64,000 nucleotides of DNA, taken from positions 372,001 through 436,000 of the forward strand of contig NZ_CP012159.1 in assembly GCF_001189295.1 (NCBI RefSeq), in the 5' to 3' direction. A program made the position numbers and the translations under genes. Below, in pieces: positions 35,899 to 44,618 of the stretch. Origin of the DNA: Chondromyces crocatus. GTDB taxonomy: Bacteria; Myxococcota_A; Polyangia; Polyangiales; Polyangiaceae. The notes beneath the pieces were generated by a model, which saw nothing but the letters and a program-made list of their open reading frames with translations, was not told the DNA's origin and ran no database searches. Within the stretch, counting starts at the first letter, position 1. Each line of letters starts with the position of its first letter.

Positions 35899-37922
35899 TG
35901 CTGAAGCGCATCGGAGGTTTCGGGCTCGCCGGGCTCTTTGCGATGAGCATGGCTTCCATGCTCGGTGCGTGCGCTGGCTCCAAGGGACAGCTCATGGTCG
36001 CCTTCCAGACGGACATGTCCGTTCCGAAGGACATCGACCAGATCCGGATCGTCGCTACCCTCGAAGGCGCGGTCGTCTTCGAGGGGCGTTACGGTCGAGA
36101 CGAGAACGAGCAGATCCGCCTCCCGGCCACGCTCGGATTCCTCACGCCGGACGATCCTTCTCGGCCTCTCAAGCTGAGGGTCATCGCCACCCGTGGTGGG
36201 GACGATCAGGTCCAGATCCTGCGCGAACTGGTGACGACCATCCCCGAGGACAGGACCGCCCTCCTCCATCTCCCCATCCAGTTCCTCTGCTACGGCGCTG
36301 CCGAGGTCGAGCGCGACGAGAACGGGCAAGCAAAGCGCGATGAGAACGATCAGGTCATCGTGAAGAGCACCTGCGAGGAGGGAAAGACCTGCATCGCCGG
36401 CTCCTGCGTGGCCCAGGAACTCCCCTCGGACGAGCTACCCGAGTTCACCACCCAGGCCGTCTTCGGAGGCGGGACGGGCCAGGGTGACGGCTTGTGCTTC
36501 GACACGGTCCGGTGCTTTTCGAACGCGGCGAGCGTCACCTTCGATCTTGACGAGTTCAGGAACACCGGCGGGGAGACGTGCCGCGCCACGCTGCCGACGC
36601 CGGATACCACCATCAACCTCGCGCTCCTGACGCAAGGGGGTGGGATCTGCGGCTCCAGCGCCTGTTACGTGCCGCTCGACGCAGAGAGCGACGCTGGGTT
36701 CCGCGTGGATGCGGGCTGGCTCCAGCTGCCCAAGGCGGTGTGCGCACAGGCGGAAGCGCAGAAGCTGCTGGGCGTCGCCGTCTCGCCCGCCGGAGAAGGG
36801 ACGTGTCAGCAAAAGCTGACCGGACTGCCCACCTGCGGCCCCTGGTCCGCGTCCGGGCAGGGACACTACACGGCACCGGATGGCGATCAGCCGCTGCCCG
36901 TCGCCCTTGGCCTCAAGAACCCGGTCGAGCTGTTTCTTTCAGGCGCGCGCGTCCTGTGGACCGAGGCGGGCGACTTCGATGAAGAGACGGGCGCATCGCT
37001 CGGGCAGGGTGCCGTGAAATGGATCCCGCTCGACGGAGGGAACCCCGAGATCATCGCAGCAAACATGCTGTCGCCGCGGGATGTGGTGGCCGATGACGTC
37101 GGTGCCAGCGCAGGCAATCCAGCAACGCTGGGCCCTGTCTTCTTCACCACGGCCGGCGCGGCAGCCGACGATGGGGTCGTCTGGGCTGCAGCGCCCGGGC
37201 TGAACCCGGTGGCGCTGCTCGATGGACGAAAGCAACCCGAGGGGCTCGCCCGGCTCGGCGACACCTTGCTCTGGACCGAGCTCTGGGGCGATGAGGTGCT
37301 CGAAGTGACGACGAGCGGGCTTGGCGCATCGCTCTCGGCGCAAGGCGCGCCCACCTCGCGAACCCCGGCAGGCTTTCTCGCTCGCGCTCCGTACCGTGTG
37401 GCGGCAGCGGCGAACATCGTGTGCTGGACTTACCAGGGCACACTTCAAGCCGGGGATGCCGCGGTCGCCTGCCAGCGACCCGGAGGCGAAGCCAAGATCA
37501 TCGCCAGCCAGGAAAGCACGGCGAGATCACTCGCGCTCGACATCGACGGCAGCGGGAACGCGCAGGCCGTCTACTGGACGAGCTTCGAGGGTGGGGCCGT
37601 CTCTCGCGTGGATCTCACGGAAGAGTCGTTCGGCACGGTGGAAAGGGTCGCGCATTCTCAAGCGCTCCCGAGCGGCATCGCCATCGACGATCGGTACATC
37701 TACTGGACGAACCGGGGAGCCGGCACCGTGGTGCGAGCAGGCAAGGACGGCGCAGAGGCCGAGGTCCTCGCCGCTGGACAGCATCGACCAGGATCCATTG
37801 CGGTGAATGGCGACGCACTCTACTGGCTCAATGAGGGCTCCAGCGAGTCGGCCGGAGGTCTCGGCGGAGCTGGCGTGATCATGCGCCTTCAGAAGAAGCC
37901 TGCGAGCACACCGACGAACTGA
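35895..37922 (+). CDS. Lipoprotein with C-terminal beta-propeller
   Basis: The 675-residue product has lipobox SMLGAC, an N-terminal beta region and a Cys-containing middle (CEEGKTCIAGSC). Blades of a propeller run from about residue 330 to the end, with YWT-type repeats such as AVYWTSFEGGAVSRVD and IYWTNRGAGTVVRAG. Such propellers usually bind proteins or ligands at the surface. The start overlaps the PEGA gene stop (ATGA), giving translational coupling. No catalytic motif is seen. Confidence 0.8.
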   Translation: MMLKRIGGFGLAGLFAMSMASMLGACAGSKGQLMVAFQTDMSVPKDIDQIRIVATLEGAVVFEGRYGRDENEQIRLPATLGFLTPDDPSRPLKLRVIATRGGDDQVQILRELVTTIPEDRTALLHLPIQFLCYGAAEVERDENGQAKRDENDQVIVKSTCEEGKTCIAGSCVAQELPSDELPEFTTQAVFGGGTGQGDGLCFDTVRCFSNAASVTFDLDEFRNTGGETCRATLPTPDTTINLALLTQGGGICGSSACYVPLDAESDAGFRVDAGWLQLPKAVCAQAEAQKLLGVAVSPAGEGTCQQKLTGLPTCGPWSASGQGHYTAPDGDQPLPVALGLKNPVELFLSGARVLWTEAGDFDEETGASLGQGAVKWIPLDGGNPEIIAANMLSPRDVVADDVGASAGNPATLGPVFFTTAGAAADDGVVWAAAPGLNPVALLDGRKQPEGLARLGDTLLWTELWGDEVLEVTTSGLGASLSAQGAPTSRTPAGFLARAPYRVAAAANIVCWTYQGTLQAGDAAVACQRPGGEAKIIASQESTARSLALDIDGSGNAQAVYWTSFEGGAVSRVDLTEESFGTVERVAHSQALPSGIAIDDRYIYWTNRGAGTVVRAGKDGAEAEVLAAGQHRPGSIAVNGDALYWLNEGSSESAGGLGGAGVIMRLQKKPASTPTN

Positions 37923-37966
37923 CGTCATCGTCCGCCGCTCCGATCACGACCCGAGGAGGAGGGACC

Positions 37967-38728
37967 ATGACCAGCCCATCGAGCGATCGCTACGAACTCT
38001 ACTACTGGCCCAACATCCAGGGTCGCGGCGAGTTCATCCGCCTCCTGTTCGAAGAGGCGGGCGTCACGTACGTCGATGTCGCCAGGCTGCCAGAGCGCGA
38101 AGGAGGCGGTGTTTCGGCCATCTTGCAGATCCTCCAGGCGGATGGCGCGCACCTCAGCCCCTTTGCGCCCCCCATCATCCGGGTCGGTGAGCTGGTCATT
38201 GCTCAGGTGGCCACCATCCTGCAATTCCTCGCTCCTCGCTTCGGCCTCGCTCCCGAAGACGAGCGGGGTCGCGTCGAGGCGCATCAACTGCAGCTCACCC
38301 TCGTCGACCTGGTCGCAGAGGTGCACGACACCCACCATCCCATCAGCACGAGCCTCTACTACGAAGACCAGAAGGCCGAGGCAAAGCGACGCGCTTCGGC
38401 GTTCGTCGAAGAGCGACTCCCGAAGTTCCTCGGCTATTTCGAGAAGGTCCTTCGTCACAACCGCGTCGGTGCAGGCCGTCACCTCGTCGGCACGTCCCTC
38501 ACCTACGTGGATCTGTCGATGTTCCAGGTGCTGAGCGGCCTCGCCCATGCATTCCCCAACGGGTTCGCACAGGTGGCGCAGGACATCCCTCTCCTCCTTG
38601 CGCTGCGCGACAGTGTCGCCGCGAGGCCGCGCCTTGCCGCGTATCTCGCCTCGAGACGCCGCCTACCGTTCAACGAGGAAGGCATCTTCCGTCACTATCC
38701 GGAGCTCGACGGCACTCCTGCTCGCTGA
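37967..38728 (+). CDS. Glutathione S-transferase, eukaryote-like (mu/pi/sigma) type
   Basis: The 253-residue protein opens with YELYYWPNIQGRGEFIRLLF, the tyrosine and RGxxIR pattern of the N-terminal thioredoxin-fold domain in mu/pi/sigma classes. A helical C-terminal domain contains GRHLVGTSLTYVDLSMF, the conserved N-capping region. A strong GAGGAGGG site precedes the ATG. It is cytoplasmic and probably conjugates or binds glutathione adducts. Its substrate cannot be told from neighbours. Confidence 0.88.
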   Translation: MTSPSSDRYELYYWPNIQGRGEFIRLLFEEAGVTYVDVARLPEREGGGVSAILQILQADGAHLSPFAPPIIRVGELVIAQVATILQFLAPRFGLAPEDERGRVEAHQLQLTLVDLVAEVHDTHHPISTSLYYEDQKAEAKRRASAFVEERLPKFLGYFEKVLRHNRVGAGRHLVGTSLTYVDLSMFQVLSGLAHAFPNGFAQVAQDIPLLLALRDSVAARPRLAAYLASRRRLPFNEEGIFRHYPELDGTPAR

Positions 38729-38792
38729 CCCTGGCCACCTCCCCCCCCTCTCTCCGCCACCCCAGGACTCGCTCCCTCTCGCGGATGACGTC

Positions 38793-39785
38793 ATGCTCAC
38801 CGAGCCCATGTCCTCCGCCCCTCTCCCGTGCCTCGCCGACCTCCAGGAGCCACCGCCTTCTTCGTCCGGCTGGCTCCCCATGGAACGCGCACCGCTGCCT
38901 GGCCTCGACGACGAAGAGGGTGAGCGGCTGCCCACCTCTCTGCCGCCCGTCGTGGACGCGCACGTCCATGTCTTTCCCGACCGCGTCTTCGAAGCCATCT
39001 GGCGGTGGTTCGACACCCATGGCTGGCCCATCCGTTACCGCCTCCCGGCATCGCACGTCGCGCAGTTTCTGCTCTCGCGTGGCGTGCACCAGATCGTCGC
39101 CCTCCATTATGCGCACCGACCTGGCATGGCCCGCTCGCTGAACCAGTTCATGGCAGCCGTGTGCGCAGACGAGCCGCGCATCATCGGCCTGGCGACGGTC
39201 TTGCCTGGAGAAGCGGACGCCTCTCGCATCCTGGACGAAGCATTCTCGATGGGACTTCAGGGCGTGAAGATGCACTGCCACGTCCAGTGTTTCGCGCCAG
39301 ACGACCCTGCGATGCACGAGGTGTACGAGGCCTGCGTTCGCGCCGACCGACCTCTCGTGATGCACGCTGGCCGAGAGCCGAAGAGCACCGCCTACCGCTG
39401 TGACACGCACGCGCTCTGTTCAGCGGATCGGGTGGCGCGGGTGCTCGAAGCGCATCCACGCCTGCGCCTGTGCGTACCCCACCTCGGAGCCGACGAGTTT
39501 GACGCGTACGAGCGCCTCCTCGAGCGCCACGACGGACTCTGGCTCGACACCACCATGGTGGCTGCCGGCTACTTCCCGGTCGAACTCCCCCTCCGCCTCC
39601 TGCGCTGCCGCCCCGACAGGGTCCTCTACGGAACCGACTTCCCCAACCTACCGTATGCCTGGGACCGCGAGATCAAGCGGCTCGTCACCCTGGGGTTGCC
39701 GGAGGAGGAGCTCGCAGCGCTGCTCGGTCAGAACGCCCTCCGCCTCTTCGCGGGCACTCCTCCTCGCGGGACTTCGACGGCTTGA
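38793..39785 (+). CDS. Amidohydrolase-family metal enzyme (amidohydrolase-2 type)
   Basis: The 330-residue protein has the metal-binding VVDAHVHVFPD (HxH), VKMHCHVQ, VMHAGR, VPHLGADEF and the late VLYGTDFPNLPY with the catalytic Asp, all in amidohydrolase-2 order. Such enzymes act as decarboxylases or hydrolases on cyclic or aromatic acids. The first 45 residues are Pro/Ser-rich and not part of the barrel. An ATG at 38808 is an alternative start. Substrate unknown. Confidence 0.85.
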   Translation: MLTEPMSSAPLPCLADLQEPPPSSSGWLPMERAPLPGLDDEEGERLPTSLPPVVDAHVHVFPDRVFEAIWRWFDTHGWPIRYRLPASHVAQFLLSRGVHQIVALHYAHRPGMARSLNQFMAAVCADEPRIIGLATVLPGEADASRILDEAFSMGLQGVKMHCHVQCFAPDDPAMHEVYEACVRADRPLVMHAGREPKSTAYRCDTHALCSADRVARVLEAHPRLRLCVPHLGADEFDAYERLLERHDGLWLDTTMVAAGYFPVELPLRLLRCRPDRVLYGTDFPNLPYAWDREIKRLVTLGLPEEELAALLGQNALRLFAGTPPRGTSTA

Positions 39786-39828
39786 ACCGCTCTCCTCGGC
39801 TCCGCCCGCAGGTGGCGCGGCCAGCGCC

Positions 39829-40863
39829 TCAGCAGGCTCCGGGCAGCGTACAGGGGAGCGTGTACATGCCCCCCACGCACATCTGCTCGGGGAAGCGCAT
39901 GTCGGTGCTGAGCGGATTCTGGAAGGAGCAATCGAGCTTCAGCGTCTGCTCTGGCTCGATCACGATCTTCTGGGCCGAAAAGATCGTGGGCTGCGGCTCG
40001 GCCCACGCGGTGGTCTCGTAGAGGGTCTGATCGGTCTCCTTCACGCTCATCCGGAAGTGGGTCCCTCCTTCGTGCATGTGGGAGGAAGCGGCGACCACCC
40101 GGAAGCGCTCCCCTGCCACCTGCTCGTAGCTCACGTCCGTGGACCCGTGGGCGGGCACCACGAGGCCATACTGCTCCGGCGGGAGCACCGTTCGGAAGGC
40201 CAGCCGCGCCACGACCGGCTTGCCACGCCGCAAGTCCAGGGTCGCGCAACCGGCCTGGTCGCTCGCGCCCGTGTTCAGAAAGTGAGCGTCGAAGATGAGC
40301 TGCGTCCCTGCGGGGACGTGCAGACCGACCTGCACCGGCACGGACGGGAAATCGTAGGACACGCCGTCGCTCTCGTACGACACGCCAGCGAGCATCTGGA
40401 ACACACCGTTCTGCTGCGCGTCCATGATCTCGGCCTCGGAACAGGGCGCCACCCCATCGGGCGCGGTGGGGCTCTGGCTGAGCAGCAAGGCGTGATGCCC
40501 GACCGCTCCGAGCGTCCCCACGAAACCGCTGATGTCGAGAGGTTCCGGTGTCGTCCACCTCAGGCAGAGCGTCCGCTCCTCTCCAGGGGCGATCGTATCC
40601 CCCACGGCGAGGCGCAAGGTGTCGCCTTCGAGCTGCGGGACACAGGCCGCCCCACCGCCCTCGTTCCCACCCCCCGCCCCTTGGCCGCCAGCGCCACCGG
40701 AACCTCCGCCAGCACCAGTCCCCGTCGGCTCGCCCGTCGCACCAGGCTCTTCCTTGGACGCGCCGCAGGCCGCGACACCGAGCAACAGTGCGGCGCAAAG
40801 CCATTGGACGTGTCTGGACGCAACAGGACCAAGGATGCGGCGTGAACCGGAGCGGTAAGTCAT
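39829..40863 (-). CDS. Lipoprotein related to copper type II ascorbate-dependent monooxygenases (PHM-like)
   Basis: The 344-residue lipoprotein (lipobox GVAAC, then a Gly-rich linker to residue 75) has a two-lobed core. All copper ligands expected from peptidylglycine hydroxylating monooxygenase appear in order. These are GHHALLL (H123, H124) and FDAHFLN (H194) for the first site, and SSHMHEGG (H262, H264) and PEQMC (M328) for the second. Spacings of 68 and 64 residues are close to those of PHM. It probably hydroxylates a substrate, or only binds copper, at the cell surface; the substrate is unknown. It is divergent from the His-rich metal protein. Confidence 0.78.
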   Translation of the reverse strand: MTYRSGSRRILGPVASRHVQWLCAALLLGVAACGASKEEPGATGEPTGTGAGGGSGGAGGQGAGGGNEGGGAACVPQLEGDTLRLAVGDTIAPGEERTLCLRWTTPEPLDISGFVGTLGAVGHHALLLSQSPTAPDGVAPCSEAEIMDAQQNGVFQMLAGVSYESDGVSYDFPSVPVQVGLHVPAGTQLIFDAHFLNTGASDQAGCATLDLRRGKPVVARLAFRTVLPPEQYGLVVPAHGSTDVSYEQVAGERFRVVAASSHMHEGGTHFRMSVKETDQTLYETTAWAEPQPTIFSAQKIVIEPEQTLKLDCSFQNPLSTDMRFPEQMCVGGMYTLPCTLPGAC

Positions 40864-40896
40864 TTTCCGAGGAATATCGGCTCCCCGAAGAGCCCG

Positions 40897-40970
40897 GTCA
40901 AAAATTTGACTCCACCCCGTGCCTCCCTCCATAGTTACCGCATCAGTTGCTAGATTGTGAATCTGAGCAA
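40897..40970. promoter_or_regulatory. Two inverted repeats between the PHM-like and His-rich genes
   Basis: GTCAAA-AA-TTTGAC occupies 40897-40910. TTGCTAGATT-GTG-AATCTGAGCAA, with one unpaired G, occupies 40947-40970, about 40 bases before the His-rich gene start. Both are AT-rich against the local background and could be metal-regulator operators; no matching consensus is known to me for this lineage. Confidence 0.4.
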
Positions 40971-41007
40971 TCGATTCCACCCGAATCCCTCAACCGGAGA
41001 ATGCGCT

Positions 41008-41340
41008 GTGACCCACCGAACTCATGACTCGCACGAGCACGCTCACGGGCCGAACTGCGGGCACCAGGCCATCCGCCATGGCGATCACGTGGACTACCTC
41101 CACGATGGCCACCTCCACCGCGAACACGATGGCCACGTCGACGAGTGCTCCCTGGATCACGCCGCAGGCTGTACCCCGTCCCATGCCTGTGGTGCCCATC
41201 CAGCAGACCATCAGCACGGGCCAGGCTGCGGACACGAGGCGGTCCCCCACCAGGATCACGTCGACTACCTCGTCGACGGCCACCTTCACCACGACCACAA
41301 CGGTCACTGCGACGATCACGGCCGCGTCGATCTCGCCTGA
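41008..41340 (+). CDS. His-rich metal-binding protein with internal duplication
   Basis: The product has 27 histidines in 110 residues and five cysteines. The pattern HGPxCGHxA...HxDHVDYLxDGHLHxxHxGH occurs twice (about residues 12-45 and 70-105), so the gene is an internal duplication. There is no signal peptide, so it is probably a cytoplasmic metal store or chaperone. The GTG start is chosen because GGAGA lies seven bases upstream. It converges on the transporter gene. Zinc is favoured by the neighbouring SmtB-type sensor; that is inference. Confidence 0.82.
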   Translation: MTHRTHDSHEHAHGPNCGHQAIRHGDHVDYLHDGHLHREHDGHVDECSLDHAAGCTPSHACGAHPADHQHGPGCGHEAVPHQDHVDYLVDGHLHHDHNGHCDDHGRVDLA

Positions 41341-41459
41341 CGGGGCGAGCGCGCGGCACAGGACCCCCGCCGACGCAGGACTCGGGCCTCGCTCGAGTCC
41401 GCTGCGCGGTCCGCTGCAGTTCGCGATGTGAGCCGTCCGCTACGCGAGCCGTCGTTCCG

Positions 41460-43427
41460 CTACGCGAGCCGTCGTCTGGACGCGGGCGCGCGCTCTGACA
41501 GCTCGGCTTCTCCCGCACCGGCCTCGACACGTCGCTCTGTCGCGGACTGCGGAGCCCGCTCCGACAGGACGGCGCTTGCATCGACGGACGTGGTCTCGTG
41601 CTCGTGACCATGCCCGTGCCCGCATCCATGGCCGTGCACATGGACGTGCTCACCCGACACAGGCTCGCTTCGTTCCACCAACATCGTCGCAAACCAGCCG
41701 CGAGGGCCGAGCCTCAGGATGCTCGCCAGCAGCAGCACCGCGAGCACGGCCGCTGCCACCCACTCCACCACCGTCGACTCTCGGGCCACCAGCGCATGCA
41801 CCTCGGGCGCGCTCGACGCAGGGATGAAGGCGTTGGCGAGCAGACCGATGATCACACCGCACGCGGCGCTGCCCAGCGCGAACGTCACCGCGGCGCGCAA
41901 CCCCAGATGGCGCCGCAAGAGCGCCAGGATGGCCATGTTGGTCGCAGGCCCCACCAGCAGAAAGGCGAGGACCGCCCCCACCGAGAGCCCCTTGTGGAGC
42001 ATCACGGCGGCGAGCGGGGTGGCCCCCTGAGCGCACACGTAGATCGGGATCGCGGCGAGCGCGCTGGTGATCAGATCGAGCGGAGGCGGCAAGCCGAGCG
42101 CCAGATCGGGATCCACCGTGGCCTCGAAGATGGCCGCGATCACCAGGCCCATGACGTACCAGGCGGCCACGTGATCGAGCGTGGGCCCGACCGCATCCGC
42201 GAGGGCGGCCCGCAGACGATGGCGCGCCGGCGGAGGTGGCACCGCCGAGACCGGGTCTTCTCCCGGCTCACCCGGTGGGCCTTCGGTCCGCGCAGCACCG
42301 GCCGCCATGGCCACGAGGAGCGCGATCGTCATCGCCAGTGCGACGCTCCCGACGAGGCGCGCGATCGTGAGCGGGACGCCGAGGAGACGAAGCGAAAGGA
42401 TGGCGCTGCCGACGTCCAGCTCTGGCGCACCGACCGCGAACGCGATGACCGCGGCGGTCGGGATCCCGGCGACGAGAAGCCGCCGCGTCACCGGAAGGAC
42501 CCCACAGGAACAGAGCGGCAAGGGGAAGCCGAAGACCATCCCGCGCAGCGCCTGGGAAGGAGGGCGCCCCCCGCGGAGCCAGGCCGTGAGCTGGCGCGGC
42601 ATGAAGGCGTGCACGAGCCCAGCAGCCAGCAGTCCGAGCAGCAGCGAAGGCGCGGTCGCCACGAAGAGCGGGCCGAGCGACTGGAGCACGCTCAGCTCCC
42701 GCGGGTGCGCCTCGACGAGGAACTCGGCGGGCTCTGGCGCGCTCACCGCCGCGACGACTCCGACCAGAAAAGCGAGCGCGCCGGCGCGTCGCGCCGACGG
42801 TGAGGCCGCGGCGGGAACGGCCGTGTGCGTGTGGAGCGCCATGGCCAGCATGGCGCCGAGGCCCACGGCCACGAAGCCATCGAACAGCTCGTGCGGCACC
42901 GAAGAGAGCGCCGTGTCCCCCGCGAAGGCGCCGACGATGGTCGCCAGCCCGACCAGCCCCAGTCGGATGACCGTCCCCGTCCAGCCCAGCTCGGGGAGGA
43001 ACCTCGTCACGAGGAACAGTCCCTCGGGCATGCGATGCACCAGCAGCGCGACGCCGAGCAGGACGCCCTCGGAGCTACCGTGCTGGGCTGCGGCAGCCGC
43101 CAGCGCCAGGCCTGCTCCATCCGTGAACGCGTGCATCGCGAGGGCGGTGAGGATCAGCCCGCGCCCCACCCGCTCCCCGGCCACATGGCGCCAGCGCTCG
43201 ATGAGGCGCAGCCCCACGTACCCGCTTGCCATCGCCGTGATCGCGGGGACCGCCCCGATGTCCTCGGCGACGTGCGGGAGGTGACGCACCAGCAGCAGCG
43301 CCGGCAACAGGCCGAGGGTGAGCCCCTCCATCGCCGCCACGGCGACGACGCGCCCACGGCCTAGGGCGGCGAGCAGCGGGCCGACCGCCAACCCTGCCAG
43401 GGACAGCGCGAGTGCCAGGAGAAGCAC
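41460..43427 (-). CDS. Fused ZIP-like transporter and ArsP-like permease with His-rich tail
   Basis: The 655-residue membrane protein has about 15 or more predicted helices. The first ~210 residues resemble ZIP metal transporters: AMHAFTDGAGLAL (H99, D103) and LLVHRMPEGLF (H131, E135) stand where ZIP proteins carry their transmembrane metal ligands. From about residue 250 it resembles ArsP/DUF318 permeases, with PLCSCGVLPV around residue 308 and a second half containing KGLSVGAVLAFLLVGPATN. The C-terminus has a His-rich stretch (GEHVHVHGHGCGHGHGHEHE). It starts at a GTG. It probably moves Zn2+ or another metal across the inner membrane; direction is unclear. Confidence 0.75.
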   Translation of the reverse strand: MLLLALALSLAGLAVGPLLAALGRGRVVAVAAMEGLTLGLLPALLLVRHLPHVAEDIGAVPAITAMASGYVGLRLIERWRHVAGERVGRGLILTALAMHAFTDGAGLALAAAAAQHGSSEGVLLGVALLVHRMPEGLFLVTRFLPELGWTGTVIRLGLVGLATIVGAFAGDTALSSVPHELFDGFVAVGLGAMLAMALHTHTAVPAAASPSARRAGALAFLVGVVAAVSAPEPAEFLVEAHPRELSVLQSLGPLFVATAPSLLLGLLAAGLVHAFMPRQLTAWLRGGRPPSQALRGMVFGFPLPLCSCGVLPVTRRLLVAGIPTAAVIAFAVGAPELDVGSAILSLRLLGVPLTIARLVGSVALAMTIALLVAMAAGAARTEGPPGEPGEDPVSAVPPPPARHRLRAALADAVGPTLDHVAAWYVMGLVIAAIFEATVDPDLALGLPPPLDLITSALAAIPIYVCAQGATPLAAVMLHKGLSVGAVLAFLLVGPATNMAILALLRRHLGLRAAVTFALGSAACGVIIGLLANAFIPASSAPEVHALVARESTVVEWVAAAVLAVLLLASILRLGPRGWFATMLVERSEPVSGEHVHVHGHGCGHGHGHEHETTSVDASAVLSERAPQSATERRVEAGAGEAELSERAPASRRRLA

Positions 43428-43554
43428 CCGTGGGGTCTAGTCCTGTCGTCGGTCAGCGAGCAAGACCGATCTGTAGATGCAACTTCGATGCGGTCGCCAG
43501 CGCACGCCGCGGCTTCACGCCCACGCCCTCATGCGGCGGTCACCGCGTCCGGGC

Positions 43555-44016
43555 TTACGCCCCGATGCACCGATCGCAGCGCCCCTTGAGCTGGATCTGT
43601 ACGCCCCTGCGACGGAGCGAGCGGGGCACGCCGCGCGCGGCCTTGATCTGGACGCTCTCGTCCGGCAGGCAGAGGATGTCACCGCATGCGTCGCAGACGA
43701 AGTGCGGGTGCTCGTCGGTCCGGTGCCCCGAACCTTCCTTGAGCAGCTCGAAGCGCCACAGGTGATCCCCCACGTCCGCACGACGGACGAGCCCCACCTC
43801 GGTCAGATCGATGAGGTTGCGATAGAGGGTCGCCCGGTCCCAACCCCGCGGCGTCAGCTCGGCCGCGAGCTCCGCATGGCTGACGGGCGTGGTGGCCTGT
43901 CGCAGGAACTCGAGGACGGCGACGCGAGAGGTCGTCGCCCGGAGCCCCTTGTCGCGCAGGATGGCGCGCAGCTCATCGAGGGTCAGCGGCTTGGCTGCAT
44001 GCGACACGGCTACCAT
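43555..44016 (-). CDS. Fur-family metal regulator (Zur favoured)
   Basis: The 153-residue protein has the Fur winged-helix region (LRATTSRVAVLEFL, WDRATLYRNLIDL) and the HPHFVC segment. It keeps the two structural zinc pairs C108-x2-C111 and C147-x2-C150. I favour Zur because the adjacent genes encode an SmtB-type sensor and a ZIP-like transporter, but Fur or PerR specificity cannot be excluded. It lies between the sensor and the transporter on one strand and probably controls this locus. Confidence 0.85.
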   Translation of the reverse strand: MVAVSHAAKPLTLDELRAILRDKGLRATTSRVAVLEFLRQATTPVSHAELAAELTPRGWDRATLYRNLIDLTEVGLVRRADVGDHLWRFELLKEGSGHRTDEHPHFVCDACGDILCLPDESVQIKAARGVPRSLRRRGVQIQLKGRCDRCIGA

Positions 44017-44096
44017 TTGTACCTGGGGAGGCTAGGGGCGCAATGGCCAGGCGGGGGAGACGCGCGCTCCGGAGAGCCGCACCCGAGACACCTCGC

Positions 44097-44576
44097 TCAC
44101 ACGGGATCGTCGTCGTCGTCGGCGGGAGGTGATCGCAACTCACTGGCGTGCTGGAGCGCGTTTCGAACGAGTTCCACCACGTGCTGGTCCGCAAGCGCGT
44201 AGAAAATGTGTTTACCGTCGCGGCGCTGCACGACGAGCCCTTCCGCACGCAGCACGCGGAGGCGCTGTGACACGGTGGGCATCCGGGCGCGTGAGGCCTC
44301 GGCCAGCTCGGTCACGCACACCTCACGCTGCGCGAGCGATTCGAGCAGCTTGAGGCGCTCGACATCGCCGAGCGCGCGAAACAGCGCCGCCGCGCGCTGA
44401 AATGCGACCTTGCCGAAGCTCGAGGGGGGAGGCGCGCCATGCGGCTCTCCACCACACGGGGCCGCAGGATCGCTCTCCTCACGCCGTGAGGCCGCCGTCT
44501 CCAGCTCGGACAGAGGCTCGGAATGGGGGTCCGTGCTCGAGGTTCGCTTCACCTGATCAACCCGCTGCAGCGTCAC
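44097..44576 (-). CDS. ArsR/SmtB-family metal sensor
   Basis: The 159-residue protein has a disordered N-terminus of about 55 residues and then the ArsR winged helix (VCVTELAEASRARMPTVSQR, DGKHIFYAL). The last helix keeps all four alpha-5 metal ligands of SmtB: D130-x-H132, H143 and E146 at the canonical spacing. This argues for Zn2+-responsive derepression. It starts at a GTG with AAAGG directly before it, so the start may be a later codon. A TTGCAAATGCA palindrome-like site lies 15-28 bases upstream (44591-44604) and may be its operator. Confidence 0.87.
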   Translation of the reverse strand: MTLQRVDQVKRTSSTDPHSEPLSELETAASRREESDPAAPCGGEPHGAPPPSSFGKVAFQRAAALFRALGDVERLKLLESLAQREVCVTELAEASRARMPTVSQRLRVLRAEGLVVQRRDGKHIFYALADQHVVELVRNALQHASELRSPPADDDDDPV

Positions 44577-44618
44577 CCTTTGTGACTCAGTTGCAAATGC
44601 ATCGGGCAGTGCATCGCG

